Source of the DNA: Latilactobacillus curvatus JCM 1096 = DSM 20019
GTDB lineage: Bacteria; Bacillota; Bacilli; Lactobacillales; Lactobacillaceae
Direction of reading: 5' to 3'
Assembly: GCF_004101845.1 (NCBI RefSeq)
Contig: NZ_CP026116.1
Span: 434,001 to 498,000, forward strand
Length of the DNA stretch: 64,000 bases
Position numbers and translations under genes: made by a program. A model generated the notes under the pieces. The model was not told where the DNA came from. It did not search any database and saw only the letters and a list, made by a program, of their open reading frames with translations. How positions within the stretch are numbered: the stretch's first letter is position 1; each line of letters begins with the position of its first letter. Positions 32,521 through 41,516 of this stretch are shown one piece after another.

Positions 32521-32636
32521 GTGCGTCATCAACGGGTTGTTTTTGAGCATTTGCCTAATCAGGCGGATTACCGGCAACGCCGGTGATATGACAGATGTAG
32601 CAAAGCGTAGAAAGCAGTTGATGAAAGCACGTTAAG
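32521..32636 (+). ncRNA. Tandem structured RNA unit 2 in the hslVU leader
   Basis: Also 116 nt. P1 TCATCAAC (32526-32533) with GTTGATGA (32617-32624), extended by GTGC/GCAC; P2 32539-32544 with 32610-32615; P3 TTTGC (32550-32554) with GCAAA (32600-32604). The internal loop is GAGCA opposite GCGTA. A distal perfect hairpin ACCGGC/GCCGGT lies at about 32,570-32,584. P1 and P3 differ from unit 1 in sequence but keep pairing, i.e. covariation. Confidence 0.7.
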
Positions 32637-32646
32637 AAAAAAGTAA

Positions 32647-32763
32647 GTGCTTTCAAGCTTGTTCAACTTTTGAGCACTAGCACAGGGAAGCGAATTAGCG
32701 ATAAAGTCGCTGATTTGATTCACAGCGCTAAGCGCAGAAAGTTAGTTTGAAAAGCACGTTAAG
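32647..32763 (+). ncRNA. Tandem structured RNA unit 3 in the hslVU leader
   Basis: 117 nt. P1 GTGCTTTCAAGC (32647-32658) with GTTTGAAAAGCAC (32745-32757, one bulged A); P2 AACTTT (32665-32670) with AAAGTT (32738-32743); P3 TAGC (32678-32681) with GCTA (32727-32730). The internal loop again holds GAGCA opposite GCGCA. The distal hairpin is AGCGA/TCGCT (about 32,697-32,711). No U-rich terminator follows; the hslV ribosome site TAGGAG comes about 25 nt later. Confidence 0.7.
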
Positions 32764-32801
32764 CCCCGCCCAATCCCCAAACAACGTTAGGAGTAATTCA
32801 T

Positions 32802-33347
32802 ATGACAACAATTTGTGCAGTTAAACATAATGGTAAAACAGCTATCGCCGGTGACGGTCAAGTCACCATGGGCGAAAAATTTGTGACGAAGGATTCTGCT
32901 AAAAAGGTCCGTCGAATTTATGGTAATCAAGTCGCAATCGGCTTTGCTGGTGGTGTTGCAGATGCCTTTACGCTACAAGAATGGTTTGAACAAAAATTAG
33001 AAAAGTATTCAGGCGACCTGCAACATGCTGCTGTTGCTTTAGCGCAAGACTGGCGTAAAGATCCAACGCTTCAAAAATTAGAAGCGATGTTGATTGCGGT
33101 CAATGCGACTGATATTTTATTAATTTCAGGGAATGGTGAAGTCATCACCCCTGATACGCTATCGGAATCAGGTGATCAAGTGATTGCCGTGGGTTCAGGC
33201 GGCAATTTCGCCCAAGCAGCAGCTACCGCATTATTACTTGAAGGAAAAGATGACTTATCCGTTGAAAAAATCGTCACAACCAGTGTTGATATTGCTGGTG
33301 GAATCGATGTTTACACCAACCACAACGTGATTGTCGAATCATTTTAG
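32802..33347 (+). CDS. hslV: ATP-dependent protease subunit HslV (ClpQ)
   Basis: Proteolytic core of the HslUV protease. 181 aa beginning MTTICAVKHNGKTAIAGDGQ; the Thr after the initiator Met becomes the N-terminal nucleophile once Met is removed. VTMGEKFVTKDSAKKVRRIY follows the family closely. It is preceded by the CIRCE-like site and three RNA units and followed by hslU after 11 nt. Cytoplasmic. Confidence 0.97.
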   Translation: MTTICAVKHNGKTAIAGDGQVTMGEKFVTKDSAKKVRRIYGNQVAIGFAGGVADAFTLQEWFEQKLEKYSGDLQHAAVALAQDWRKDPTLQKLEAMLIAVNATDILLISGNGEVITPDTLSESGDQVIAVGSGGNFAQAAATALLLEGKDDLSVEKIVTTSVDIAGGIDVYTNHNVIVESF

Positions 33348-33358
33348 GAGGTCGCACA

Positions 33359-34777
33359 ATGGACTTAATGAATAAAACACCCAAAACAATCGTTGCCGAA
33401 CTTGATCAATTTGTCATTGGCCAAGATCAAGCTAAAAAAGCCGTTGCGGTTGCACTATACAACCGTTATCGCCGGATGCAACTCAGTGCAAAAATGCAAC
33501 AAGAAATCACGCCTAAAAATCTATTAATGATCGGGCCAACTGGGGTCGGGAAAACAGAAATTGCCCGACGGTTAGCGAAAGTTGTCGATGCCCCATTTAT
33601 CAAGGTTGAAGCCACTAAATTTACCGAAGTGGGGTATGTGGGACGTGACGTTGAATCAATGGTCCGCGACTTAGCTGATGTGGCTGTGCATATGGAAGAA
33701 ACAGAACAATTTAAAAACGTTCGTGCTAAGGCTGCTCGTCAAGCAGACAAGCGCTTGGTTAAACTACTAGTACCGGGCATTAAAAAGGAACAACGTAAGA
33801 ACAATAACAACATGAATGATTTAATGAACATGTTTAACGCGCTTCAAAAAGGGGAAACACCAGCTGGTTTCGGACAAACTGAACCAGAAGAAGTGACGGA
33901 TGATATCCGTAACGAACGGTTATCTGTTAAAGAACAGTTAGATAAAGGCTTGTTAGATGACCGGGAAATCGAAATTCAAGTTGATGAACCGAAAAAAGTT
34001 GCCCCAATGAACGATATGATGGGCCAGATGGGAATTGATTTAAACGATACTCTGGGTTCAATTATGCCGAAGAAAAAAATTACGCGGACGGTAACGGTTA
34101 AAGAAGCGCGTGAAGTTTTCATTCAAGAAGAATCCGCTAAATTAGTCAACCATGCCGATATTTACCATGATGCGCTCCAACGTGCTGAAAATACCGGGAT
34201 TATTTTTATCGATGAAATTGATAAAATTACGGCTGGTGGCAAAAAACAATCTGGTGAAGTCTCTCGTGAAGGGGTTCAACGTGATATTTTACCAATCGTT
34301 GAAGGCTCACAAGTCAATACGAAATACGGTGTTTTGAAGACCGACCATATCTTATTTATCGGTTCAGGGGCGTTTGCTGAATCAAAACCCAGCGATTTAA
34401 TCGCTGAATTACAAGGACGGTTCCCAATCCGGGTTGAACTTGAAGATTTAACTGAAAAAGACTTCATCCGAATTTTAACGGAACCAAACAACGCACTTGT
34501 AAAACAATACATGGCGTTGATTGGCGCCGATGGGGTGCACGTCACCTTCACGATGGAAGCAATTGGCCGCATTGCTGCGATTGCCTTCCAAGTTAACCAT
34601 GATACCGATAATATTGGTGCGCGTCGTTTGGCCACCATCTTAGAGAAGCTATTAGAGGATATTCTCTTTGAAGGTCCTGACATGCAGATGGGGGATATCA
34701 CCATCACAGAACAATATGTCAACGATAAGATCGGTAATATTGCAGCCGATAAAGATTTAACCCGCTTTATTCTATAA
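33359..34777 (+). CDS. hslU: ATPase subunit HslU (ClpY)
   Basis: AAA+ unfoldase that feeds HslV. 472 aa: Walker A GPTGVGKTEIARRLA near residue 60, Walker B IIFIDEIDKI near 281, a variable I-domain at about 110-245, sensor 2 region NIGARRLATILEKLLEDILF, and the C-terminal tail ending LTRFIL that inserts into HslV. AGGAGG before ATG 33359. Confidence 0.97.
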   Translation: MDLMNKTPKTIVAELDQFVIGQDQAKKAVAVALYNRYRRMQLSAKMQQEITPKNLLMIGPTGVGKTEIARRLAKVVDAPFIKVEATKFTEVGYVGRDVESMVRDLADVAVHMEETEQFKNVRAKAARQADKRLVKLLVPGIKKEQRKNNNNMNDLMNMFNALQKGETPAGFGQTEPEEVTDDIRNERLSVKEQLDKGLLDDREIEIQVDEPKKVAPMNDMMGQMGIDLNDTLGSIMPKKKITRTVTVKEAREVFIQEESAKLVNHADIYHDALQRAENTGIIFIDEIDKITAGGKKQSGEVSREGVQRDILPIVEGSQVNTKYGVLKTDHILFIGSGAFAESKPSDLIAELQGRFPIRVELEDLTEKDFIRILTEPNNALVKQYMALIGADGVHVTFTMEAIGRIAAIAFQVNHDTDNIGARRLATILEKLLEDILFEGPDMQMGDITITEQYVNDKIGNIAADKDLTRFIL

Positions 34778-34800
34778 TTTTTAAAAGGTGGTATTTTAAG

Positions 34801-35679
34801 ATGATCCAAATTGCAAACGAATTTTTAACGGTGACCCTCAGTCCAAAAGGCGCCGAATTACAAAGTATTAAGGGCGCCGTTTCGGGGCTTGAATATTTAT
34901 GGCAAGCTGATCCCGATGTTTGGGGCCGGCACGCACCCGTTTTATTCCCATTCGTGGGGCGTTCAAAAGCAGACCAATATACGTATAATGGCCAAACCTA
35001 TCCGATGGGTCAACACGGTTTTGCACGTGATCGCGAATTCAGTATCGAAGAACAATCGGACCACGCCGTGACTTTCTTGTTGAAAGCAGACGCTGACAGC
35101 CGGGCCGTGTATCCATTTGAATTTGAATTACGTGTGAGCTATCGTGTTCATGATATGCATTTGACGGTTGGCTATGACGTCCGCAATGTTGCGCCAAGCG
35201 GGCCAATGTACTTCTCAATTGGGGGTCATCCAGGATTTAAAGTCCCATTAACGGATGACACGCAATTTGAAGATTATTTCTTAGACTACCGCCCACAAAA
35301 ATCACGGGTTAAGATCCCATTGCAAGGGGCCTTCATTAATTTGAACGACCGGACGTTAGCACCAACCGACGTCGCAACGGATATCAATCACCAATTATTT
35401 AAAAATGACGCCTTAATCTACGAATTAAAGGGTCAAGCCAATGAATTCAGTATTCGTTCTGAAAAAACGGACCACTCAGTGACCATGAAATTGGCTGGCG
35501 CCCCATTCATCGGTGTTTGGTCACCTTATCCAACAGAAGGCAACCTTGTGTGCCTTGAACCTTGGTGGGGGATTGCGGATACCGTTGACGCAAGCGGTGA
35601 ACTTTCAGAAAAATTTGGTGTCAACGAACTGGCTGCAGGTGAAACGTTTAATGCAAGTTATGAAATTACTGTTCGTTAA
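34801..35679 (+). CDS. Aldose 1-epimerase family protein (LacX-like)
   Basis: 292 aa: ITLSPKGAELQSIKG-type start, GRHAPVLFPFVGRSKADQYT and PMGQHGFARDREFS, SIGGHPGFKVP, and WWGIADTVDASGELSEKFGV near the end match the LacX group of the galactose mutarotase superfamily. The conserved His residues in QHGF and GHPG would be catalytic. It probably interconverts anomers of a hexose or hexose phosphate. Its own terminator follows; no sugar operon is adjacent. Confidence 0.85.
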   Translation: MIQIANEFLTVTLSPKGAELQSIKGAVSGLEYLWQADPDVWGRHAPVLFPFVGRSKADQYTYNGQTYPMGQHGFARDREFSIEEQSDHAVTFLLKADADSRAVYPFEFELRVSYRVHDMHLTVGYDVRNVAPSGPMYFSIGGHPGFKVPLTDDTQFEDYFLDYRPQKSRVKIPLQGAFINLNDRTLAPTDVATDINHQLFKNDALIYELKGQANEFSIRSEKTDHSVTMKLAGAPFIGVWSPYPTEGNLVCLEPWWGIADTVDASGELSEKFGVNELAAGETFNASYEITVR

Positions 35680-35694
35680 TGAATGATTAAAAAA

Positions 35695-35727
35695 ACGCAC
35701 TTACCAAGATGGTGAGTGCGTTTTTTT
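35695..35727 (+). terminator. Terminator after the LacX-like gene
   Basis: ACGCACTTACC (35695-35705) pairs with GGTGAGTGCGT (35711-35721), then TTTTTT; a run of A lies before it. Confidence 0.92.
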
Positions 35728-35837
35728 AGTAAACTGGCTGTAGGCGGGTAACGCATTCTAAACGCACTCTGCTAGTTTTTCCAGTAGTTCCATGCTAAGA
35801 TATAAGTTATAAAATCATAGGTTAGGTAGGGTAAGTC

Positions 35838-37520
35838 ATGACTGAAGAAAAGAAGTATTACGGCGCGGATGCCATCATCGATAGTTTAGTAAATCATGAT
35901 GTTGAGTACGTGTTCGGGATTCCGGGTGCGAAGATTGATCGGGTTTTTGAACGACTAGAACATCCCGTTAATCCAAAGACGCCCAAATTAATTTTGACGC
36001 GCCATGAACAAAATGCAGCCTTCATGGCGGCTGGGATTGGTCGGATTACGGGCAAACCAGGCGTTGTAATGGCGACTTCAGGCCCTGGTGCCAGTAATTT
36101 AGCGACGGGGGTCGTGACAGCAACGGCAGAAGGTGATCCAGTCTTAGCCATTGCCGGTCAAGTGAAACGCGCTGATTTGTTGCGACTAACGCATCAAAGC
36201 ATGCGTAATGCCGCTTTATTCGCACCAATCACAAAATTCAGTGCGGAAGTCCAAGAACCTGAGAATTTATCAGAAGTGATTGCTAACGCCTATCAAGAAG
36301 CTGAATCCGCTAAACAGGGCGCAACGTTTGTCAGCATCCCACAAGATGTCACGGACTCAGAAGTTCATTCTAAAGTGATTAAACCGCTAATGGCGCCTAA
36401 ATTAGGGCCAGCCAGTCCCGTTGAAACGACGCTTTTGGCACAACGGATTAAAGAAGCAAAATTACCAGTACTTTTAGTTGGTATGCGCGCTTCTTCACCA
36501 GAAGTGACAGCAGCGATTCGCAATTTAGTGGCTGAAACCCACATTCCGGTCGTTGAAACGTTCCAAGCAGCCGGTGTCATTTCGCGTGATTTAGAGACTG
36601 ATTTTTATGGGCGAGTTGGTTTATTCCGGAATCAACCAGGCGACCGCATTCTAAAACGCAGTGATCTTGTTATTGCAGTCGGCTATGATCCAATCGAATA
36701 TGAACCGCGTAACTGGAACGCTGAAAGTGATGCGCACATTATGGTGATTGATGATATGCGCACTGAAATCGATCATAATTTCCAACCTGAAAAAGAATTG
36801 GTCGGCGATATTGCGCAGACCCTAGACTTTTTATTACCTTATATGAAGGGGTATCAACTAGCGGGCGATGTGCGTGATTATTTAGTTGAATTGCACGCAG
36901 AACTCAATCAACGTGACACGGCACCTGAAATGACGACCGATAATCCACTTAGTCATCCGTTGAACATTATTTCAGAACTGCAAGCACGGGTCACCGACGA
37001 AATGACCGTCACGGTCGATGTTGGTAGTCATTACATCTGGATGGCGCGGCATTTTAGAAGTTACGAACCACGGCACTTGCTCTTTAGTAACGGGATGCAG
37101 ACCTTAGGTGTGGCATTGCCATGGGCGATCAGTGCTGCTCTAGTGCGGCCAAATACACAAATTGTGTCGGTTTCGGGAGATGGTGGCTTCTTATTCTCAG
37201 GTCAAGACTTAGAAACTGCGGTGCGTCTGAACTTAAACATCGTGCATATTATTTGGAATGACGGTTATTATGACATGGTAAAATTCCAAGAAGAAATGAA
37301 ATATGGCGAATCAGCGGCCGTTAAGTTTGGTCCCGTTGATTTTGTCCAATATGCAGAGAGTTTTGGTGCAACCGGGTTACGGGTCGAAAAAGCCGCAGAT
37401 CTTGGTAAAGTATTGGATCAAGCCTTTGCCATTGATGGTCCCGTCCTTGTAGATGTGCCCGTTGATTACAAAGATAATCAATTATTAGGCCAAGCATTAT
37501 TACCTGACCAACTCGTTTAA
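35838..37520 (+). CDS. alsS: Acetolactate synthase, catabolic (AlsS)
   Basis: TPP-dependent condensation of two pyruvates to acetolactate, first step to acetoin. 560 aa: the glutamate of [16 protein letters not shown] binds [20 protein letters not shown] follows, and the TPP motif [20 protein letters not shown] ends at N about residue 467. No regulatory subunit gene and no FAD-typical anabolic context, so it is the catabolic type. alsD follows after 17 nt. Confidence 0.95.
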   Translation: MTEEKKYYGADAIIDSLVNHDVEYVFGIPGAKIDRVFERLEHPVNPKTPKLILTRHEQNAAFMAAGIGRITGKPGVVMATSGPGASNLATGVVTATAEGDPVLAIAGQVKRADLLRLTHQSMRNAALFAPITKFSAEVQEPENLSEVIANAYQEAESAKQGATFVSIPQDVTDSEVHSKVIKPLMAPKLGPASPVETTLLAQRIKEAKLPVLLVGMRASSPEVTAAIRNLVAETHIPVVETFQAAGVISRDLETDFYGRVGLFRNQPGDRILKRSDLVIAVGYDPIEYEPRNWNAESDAHIMVIDDMRTEIDHNFQPEKELVGDIAQTLDFLLPYMKGYQLAGDVRDYLVELHAELNQRDTAPEMTTDNPLSHPLNIISELQARVTDEMTVTVDVGSHYIWMARHFRSYEPRHLLFSNGMQTLGVALPWAISAALVRPNTQIVSVSGDGGFLFSGQDLETAVRLNLNIVHIIWNDGYYDMVKFQEEMKYGESAAVKFGPVDFVQYAESFGATGLRVEKAADLGKVLDQAFAIDGPVLVDVPVDYKDNQLLGQALLPDQLV

Positions 37521-37537
37521 TTTGAGGAGGAAAATCA

Positions 37538-38257
37538 ATGACAAATGATGTCAAACGCGTTTATCAACACGGAACGTTAGCCCTATTAATTCCGGGGCTC
37601 TTTACAGGGACAATGACCGTTGCTGAATTATTAACCCATGGGAATTTTGGAATCGGGACGGCGCACGGTTTAGCTGGCGAACTGGTCTTATTAGATGGCC
37701 ATGCTTATACTGTGAATGGGGATGGCCAAGTGACTGAACTCGCACCTGATGCGACAGTTCCATTTGCGACAGTGCATTGGCAAGATTCATCATTACCTAC
37801 ACAAGCGGTTCATCAACGCACAAAGGCTGAGTTAGAAACGCAAATTCTAGCGCAAGCACCGTTAAAAAACTTGTTTTTTGCGGTTAAAATGACTGGGACT
37901 TTCAAAGTCATGCATACGCGGGCCGTCCAAACACAACAGGAACCTTATCCGAATTTGACTGCTGCAACCCGAGTGCAACCGGAGTTTGAACAAACAGACG
38001 TAACGGGCACGTTGATTGGGTATTATGCACCAGCGCTTTATCAAGGCGCAGCTGTTGCAGGCTATCACGTACACTTCTTAAACGATACGCACGACTTTGG
38101 CGGTCATATTCTAGACTATACCGTGGTCGATGCTCAAATGACGCTCCAACCGTTTGAAACGTTTGAACAGCACTTCCCAAGTGATAACGAAGCTTTTTTA
38201 AAGAGTGACTTTGACTTACAACAAGTCAATGCCGATATTGAAGAAGCAGAACACTAA
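37538..38257 (+). CDS. alsD: Acetolactate decarboxylase (AlsD)
   Basis: Decarboxylates acetolactate to acetoin. 239 aa with GTLALLIPGLFTGTMTVAEL, HGNFGIGTAHGLAGELVLLD and the zinc-binding end AGYHVHFLNDTHDFGGHILD. In an operon with alsS (GAGGAGG before the start). Together they divert pyruvate to neutral acetoin, which limits acid stress in lactic acid bacteria. Confidence 0.96.
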   Translation: MTNDVKRVYQHGTLALLIPGLFTGTMTVAELLTHGNFGIGTAHGLAGELVLLDGHAYTVNGDGQVTELAPDATVPFATVHWQDSSLPTQAVHQRTKAELETQILAQAPLKNLFFAVKMTGTFKVMHTRAVQTQQEPYPNLTAATRVQPEFEQTDVTGTLIGYYAPALYQGAAVAGYHVHFLNDTHDFGGHILDYTVVDAQMTLQPFETFEQHFPSDNEAFLKSDFDLQQVNADIEEAEH

Positions 38258-38263
38258 ACATTC

Positions 38264-38296
38264 AAAAAGCCCACGGATTTTTCCGTGGGCTTTTTT
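38264..38296. terminator. Bidirectional terminator between alsD and the kinase gene
   Basis: AAAAAGCCCACGGA (38264-38277) pairs with TCCGTGGGCTTTTT (38282-38295). A-run before and T-run after make it work on both strands between convergent genes. Confidence 0.93.
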
Positions 38297-38301
38297 GTAT
38301 T

Positions 38302-39105
38302 TTAAGCATGGTGGTTAATTGGACCGTACTTGTGGCCGACTTCAATCGGGTTAGCGATGGCGCGGTGAACAAATTGTTTAGCGGTCTTAATGGCAGCCTC
38401 AATTGTCTGTCCCTTAGCGATTTCAGCACAGATGCAAGCTGAAAGTGAATCGCCCGTCCCATTAATATGGGTGGTTTCAACGTAAGGTTCTGATAGCCAA
38501 AATTCTTGTCCATCGGCAAGGCAAACGTAGTCTGTAACGATTGATTGTCCGGCCTCGTGATGGCCTTTAATCATGACGTTTTTTGCGTCCATTGCCAATA
38601 GTGCTTGGCCAGCAGCTTGGAAATCAGCAGGTGTCTTCAGTTCAATACCAGTTAATTTTTGCGCTTCGTAGAAATTAGGCGTTAGGACAGTTGCAAGGGG
38701 CATTAATTCTGTCTTTAGTGTGTTAAAAGCATCATCTGCCAACAACAATGCTTCATGCTTGGTAATAATGACCGGATCTAACACTAGGGGACCAAAGTCA
38801 TGTTTTTTCAACTGATTAGCAACGGTTAGAATGGTCTCACGGTCGGTTAACATTCCTGTTTTGCAAGCGCGAACCTGAAAGTCGGCTGCAATTGCTTCAA
38901 ACTCGGCATCAATAAAGTCGGGAGACAGTGCTTGGCTAGCACGAATCCCATATGAATTTCCAGCAACACAGGCTGTCAAAATGCTCATACCATAAACATT
39001 ACGGGCAAAAAAAGTATTTAAATCTGCTTGCGCACCGGCACTGCCATCAGAATCGGAACCGGCAATTGTCATGACTTGCGGAAAGCTATTTAACATTATC
39101 AACAT
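38302..39105 (-). CDS. Pyridoxal / hydroxymethylpyrimidine kinase (PdxK-ThiD family)
   Basis: 267 aa ribokinase-fold kinase: MTIAGSDSDGSAGAQADLNT, FQVRACKTGMLTDRETI, VLDPVIITKHEALLLADDAF, LTPNFYEAQKLTGIELKTPA, and the anion-hole motif HINGTGDSLSACICAEIAKG. Either ThiD (HMP and HMP-P in thiamine synthesis) or a ThiD-like pyridoxal kinase. No thiamine synthesis genes are adjacent, and lactobacilli often use this family for vitamin B6 salvage. The exact ATG (39105 or 39096) is uncertain. Confidence 0.85.
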   Translation of the reverse strand: MLIMLNSFPQVMTIAGSDSDGSAGAQADLNTFFARNVYGMSILTACVAGNSYGIRASQALSPDFIDAEFEAIAADFQVRACKTGMLTDRETILTVANQLKKHDFGPLVLDPVIITKHEALLLADDAFNTLKTELMPLATVLTPNFYEAQKLTGIELKTPADFQAAGQALLAMDAKNVMIKGHHEAGQSIVTDYVCLADGQEFWLSEPYVETTHINGTGDSLSACICAEIAKGQTIEAAIKTAKQFVHRAIANPIEVGHKYGPINHHA

Positions 39106-39253
39106 CTCTTTTCCAGAGCGGACGGAACGTCCATCACTTAATATATCCTAATATTAGTATAAGCTTTTAGGTGTCCTTTTTTCAATCAGCAGAAGACACT
39201 AATTAAGTGAATTTCGTGTATACTATGAATTAAATAATTGTCAGGAGGGACTT

Positions 39254-39913
39254 ATGATTCAATTAAAAATCGAACGATTATCTTATCAGGTTGATCAACA
39301 AGTGATTTTAACCGACATTAATTTAACCGTTGAAAAAGGCAGTTACTTAACGATTACAGGACCTTCTGGGGGTGGTAAGAGTACCTTGTTACGGTTAATT
39401 GCGGACTTACTAACGCCGACAAGTGGCACCATTTTATTAAATGATCAGCCACTGACCCAGTTTAGTCCCAATCAGTATCGACAAAAGGTTTCGTATTGTT
39501 TTCAACAAGCAACGTTATTTGGTGAAACAATCGGGGATAATTTACGTTTTCCATACGAGATTCGTAATTTACCGGTCGATATGGCAGCAATTGAAAAAGC
39601 GTTGGCAGCGGTTGGGTTAGCCAACATGCCACTAACGAAAAAAATTACCACGTTATCGGGCGGTGAAAAGCAACGAATTGCCTTGATTCGTAATGTTTTA
39701 TTTCCACCGGAAGTTTTATTACTTGATGAAATTACGACTGGTTTAGATGCCGCTAATAAGGCAATTGTATTGGCGTTTGTCCAGCACCTCAATGAGGATT
39801 GCGGGCTCACAATTATTGCCATTACCCACGATACAGAAGAATTACAACGGAAAGGGCGCCAGGTGCAAATTGTTGCTGGCGAATTGGTAAATCAAGATGA
39901 ACTTAGCCGTTAA
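39254..39913 (+). CDS. ABC transporter ATP-binding protein (FetA/YbbL-like)
   Basis: 219 aa: Walker A GPSGGGKSTLLRLIA at residue 37, Q-loop FQQATLFGETI, signature LSGGEKQRIALIRNVL, Walker B VLLLDEITTGLD, H-loop ITHDTEEL. It overlaps by 17 nt a UPF0014/FetB-type permease gene; the pair corresponds to the FetAB metal (iron) exporter of E. coli. CAGGAGGG before the ATG. Confidence 0.88.
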   Translation: MIQLKIERLSYQVDQQVILTDINLTVEKGSYLTITGPSGGGKSTLLRLIADLLTPTSGTILLNDQPLTQFSPNQYRQKVSYCFQQATLFGETIGDNLRFPYEIRNLPVDMAAIEKALAAVGLANMPLTKKITTLSGGEKQRIALIRNVLFPPEVLLLDEITTGLDAANKAIVLAFVQHLNEDCGLTIIAITHDTEELQRKGRQVQIVAGELVNQDELSR

Positions 39914-40658
39914 TGGTCTTTCACTGACGTTTGCTGTGACATTAGTGTTTGTCGCATTAGTCATTAGCTTCCATGAAAAAATCGGTCTTGAAAAAGATAT
40001 GATTATCAGTGTTTTTCGCGCAATCATTCAATTACTTATCGTTGGTTATTTACTGAAATTCATTTTTCATATTAACGATGTGTGGCTAACGTTATTGATG
40101 ATGCTGATCATTATTTTTAACGCCGCAGCAAATGCCAAAAAGCGGGCGGGGAAACTACGCAACGGGTTTCCAATTTCATTTATCGCAATTTTAACAAGTA
40201 CTGGGGTCACGTTAGGATTACTTGTTTTATCTGGGGCGATTAAGTTTATTCCATCGCAAATTATTCCAATTACTGGGATGATTGCTTCCAACTCGATGGT
40301 CGCCATTGGCTTGAGTTACCGCAGCTTACTGGCGCAATTTAAGGATGAACGGCAACCTGTTTTGGAACGACTCGCCTTGGGAGCGACCGCTAAACAAGCA
40401 TCAATTGCCATTATTCGTGAGAGTATTCGTACGGGGATGTCACCCACGATCGATTCCGCTAAAACGATGGGGCTTGTCAGCCTGCCAGGGATGATGTCGG
40501 GCCTGATTTTTGCCGGAATTGATCCAGTCAAGGCCATTATGTACCAGATATTAGTGACCTTTATGTTATTATCGGCAACGAGTCTTGGTTCAGTGATTGC
40601 GTGTTACTTAGCTTATCGATCATTTTACAATGAACGGGAACAATTGATTGATCTTTAA
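39897..40658 (+). CDS. fetB: FetB/YbbM-family permease (UPF0014)
   Basis: 253 aa with six or seven membrane segments; family marks include VFRAIIQLLIVGYLLKFIF, ITGMIASNSMVAIGLSYRSL, ALGATAKQASIAIIRESIRT and VSLPGMMSGLIFAGIDPVKA. Works with the preceding ATPase, probably exporting iron or other metals and helping resist oxidative stress. A convergent terminator follows. Confidence 0.88.
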   Translation: MNLAVNGLSLTFAVTLVFVALVISFHEKIGLEKDMIISVFRAIIQLLIVGYLLKFIFHINDVWLTLLMMLIIIFNAAANAKKRAGKLRNGFPISFIAILTSTGVTLGLLVLSGAIKFIPSQIIPITGMIASNSMVAIGLSYRSLLAQFKDERQPVLERLALGATAKQASIAIIRESIRTGMSPTIDSAKTMGLVSLPGMMSGLIFAGIDPVKAIMYQILVTFMLLSATSLGSVIACYLAYRSFYNEREQLIDL

Positions 40659-40668
40659 CTGATTGCAC

Positions 40669-40695
40669 AAAAAAACGCCCGTTCGGCGTTTTTTT
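40669..40695. terminator. Bidirectional terminator between fetB and plsY
   Basis: ACGCC (40675-40679) pairs with GGCGT (40685-40689) around CGTTC, with A-run before and seven T after; extended A-T pairs lengthen the stem. Confidence 0.88.
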
Positions 40696-40697
40696 AG

Positions 40698-41315
40698 TTA
40701 TTGATGTTTTTGTTTATAGCGATAGTACAGGCCAAATGGCACTAAGTTTTCAGTGCCATTTTTAATGCGTTGTAGATTTTCGCGGTGCCGGTAGACCAGG
40801 AAAAGTAAGACCAAGGTCGCAATCGAACCGAGTAGCCAATCATGCGTGTAAAACGATAAAATCGCAATCATCAATGGACCGAGGATGCTAGCCATGCTAA
40901 CCATACTTGTAATCAGGATGACACTGATAAAGATGGTACTGGCAATTACGAAGAAAAGTGGATTGTATGCCAGTAAGATGCCTGCGCTGGTTGCAACGGC
41001 TTTTCCCCCCGTAAAGTGTAAAAAGATGGAGTAAGCATGACCGACAACGGCCGCTAAGCCGACGATTAAGACCAATGCATGATTGGGGATGTGAAAAATC
41101 ATCGGTAGGCTAGCAGCAAGTGTGCCTTTTAAAATATCAAGAAATAAAACGGCTGTCCCAGCGATTGGGCCGAGCACGCGATACGAGTTAGTTGTGCCGA
41201 TATTATGGCTTCCAGCATCTCGGGGATCTTTGTGACAGAAAACGCGGCCGATAATAACGCCTGATGGGAACGAACCGATCAGGTACGCAAGAATAAAGAT
41301 AAGACTAAGTTTCAT
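40698..41315 (-). CDS. plsY: Glycerol-3-phosphate acyltransferase (acyl-phosphate dependent)
   Basis: Membrane enzyme that acylates glycerol-3-phosphate using acyl-phosphate, the first step of phospholipid synthesis. 205 aa with several membrane spans; motifs GSFPSGVIIGRV, DPRDAGSHNIGTTNSYRVLG, HAYSIFLHFTGGKAVATSAG. ATG 41315 (MKLSLIF) fits AGGAG 14 nt upstream better than the longer frame from 41339. Divergent from parE, the usual Firmicute arrangement. Confidence 0.95.
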   Translation of the reverse strand: MKLSLIFILAYLIGSFPSGVIIGRVFCHKDPRDAGSHNIGTTNSYRVLGPIAGTAVLFLDILKGTLAASLPMIFHIPNHALVLIVGLAAVVGHAYSIFLHFTGGKAVATSAGILLAYNPLFFVIASTIFISVILITSMVSMASILGPLMIAILSFYTHDWLLGSIATLVLLFLVYRHRENLQRIKNGTENLVPFGLYYRYKQKHQ

Positions 41316-41361
41316 GACAAAAACTCCTATTTGTGGCATTTGTTTCCCCTATTTTAGCATT

Positions 41362-41422
41362 TTGACAAGGGAAAAGGAATATTGTATGTTAGAATAGGTG
41401 AATACGAACATACATTTGTATT
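41362..41422 (+). promoter_or_regulatory. parE promoter with a LexA-box-like palindrome
   Basis: -35 TTGACA (41362-41367), 17 bp, -10 TATGTT (41385-41390). Just downstream, 41401-41422 holds an imperfect palindrome AATACGAACAT/ACATTTGTATT; its core CGAACATACATTTG is near the Gram-positive SOS box CGAACN4GTTCG. In Bacillus subtilis parEC belongs to the LexA regulon, so SOS control is plausible. Confidence 0.45.
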
Positions 41423-41516
41423 GGCAAGAAATTTTAAATTTTTGATTGTAAAATCATCCAAACTTGTTGATAATATACCTTATCTGTTCATTTTTAAACA
41501 AAGGAGTCATACTTGA

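Noticed and set aside
32399-32763. T-box, SMK, THF or 6S-like RNA as an explanation of the hslVU leader units
   Set aside because: None of the conserved sequence blocks of these families is present, there is no terminator/antiterminator, and tandem triplication with this loop does not fit them as I know them.
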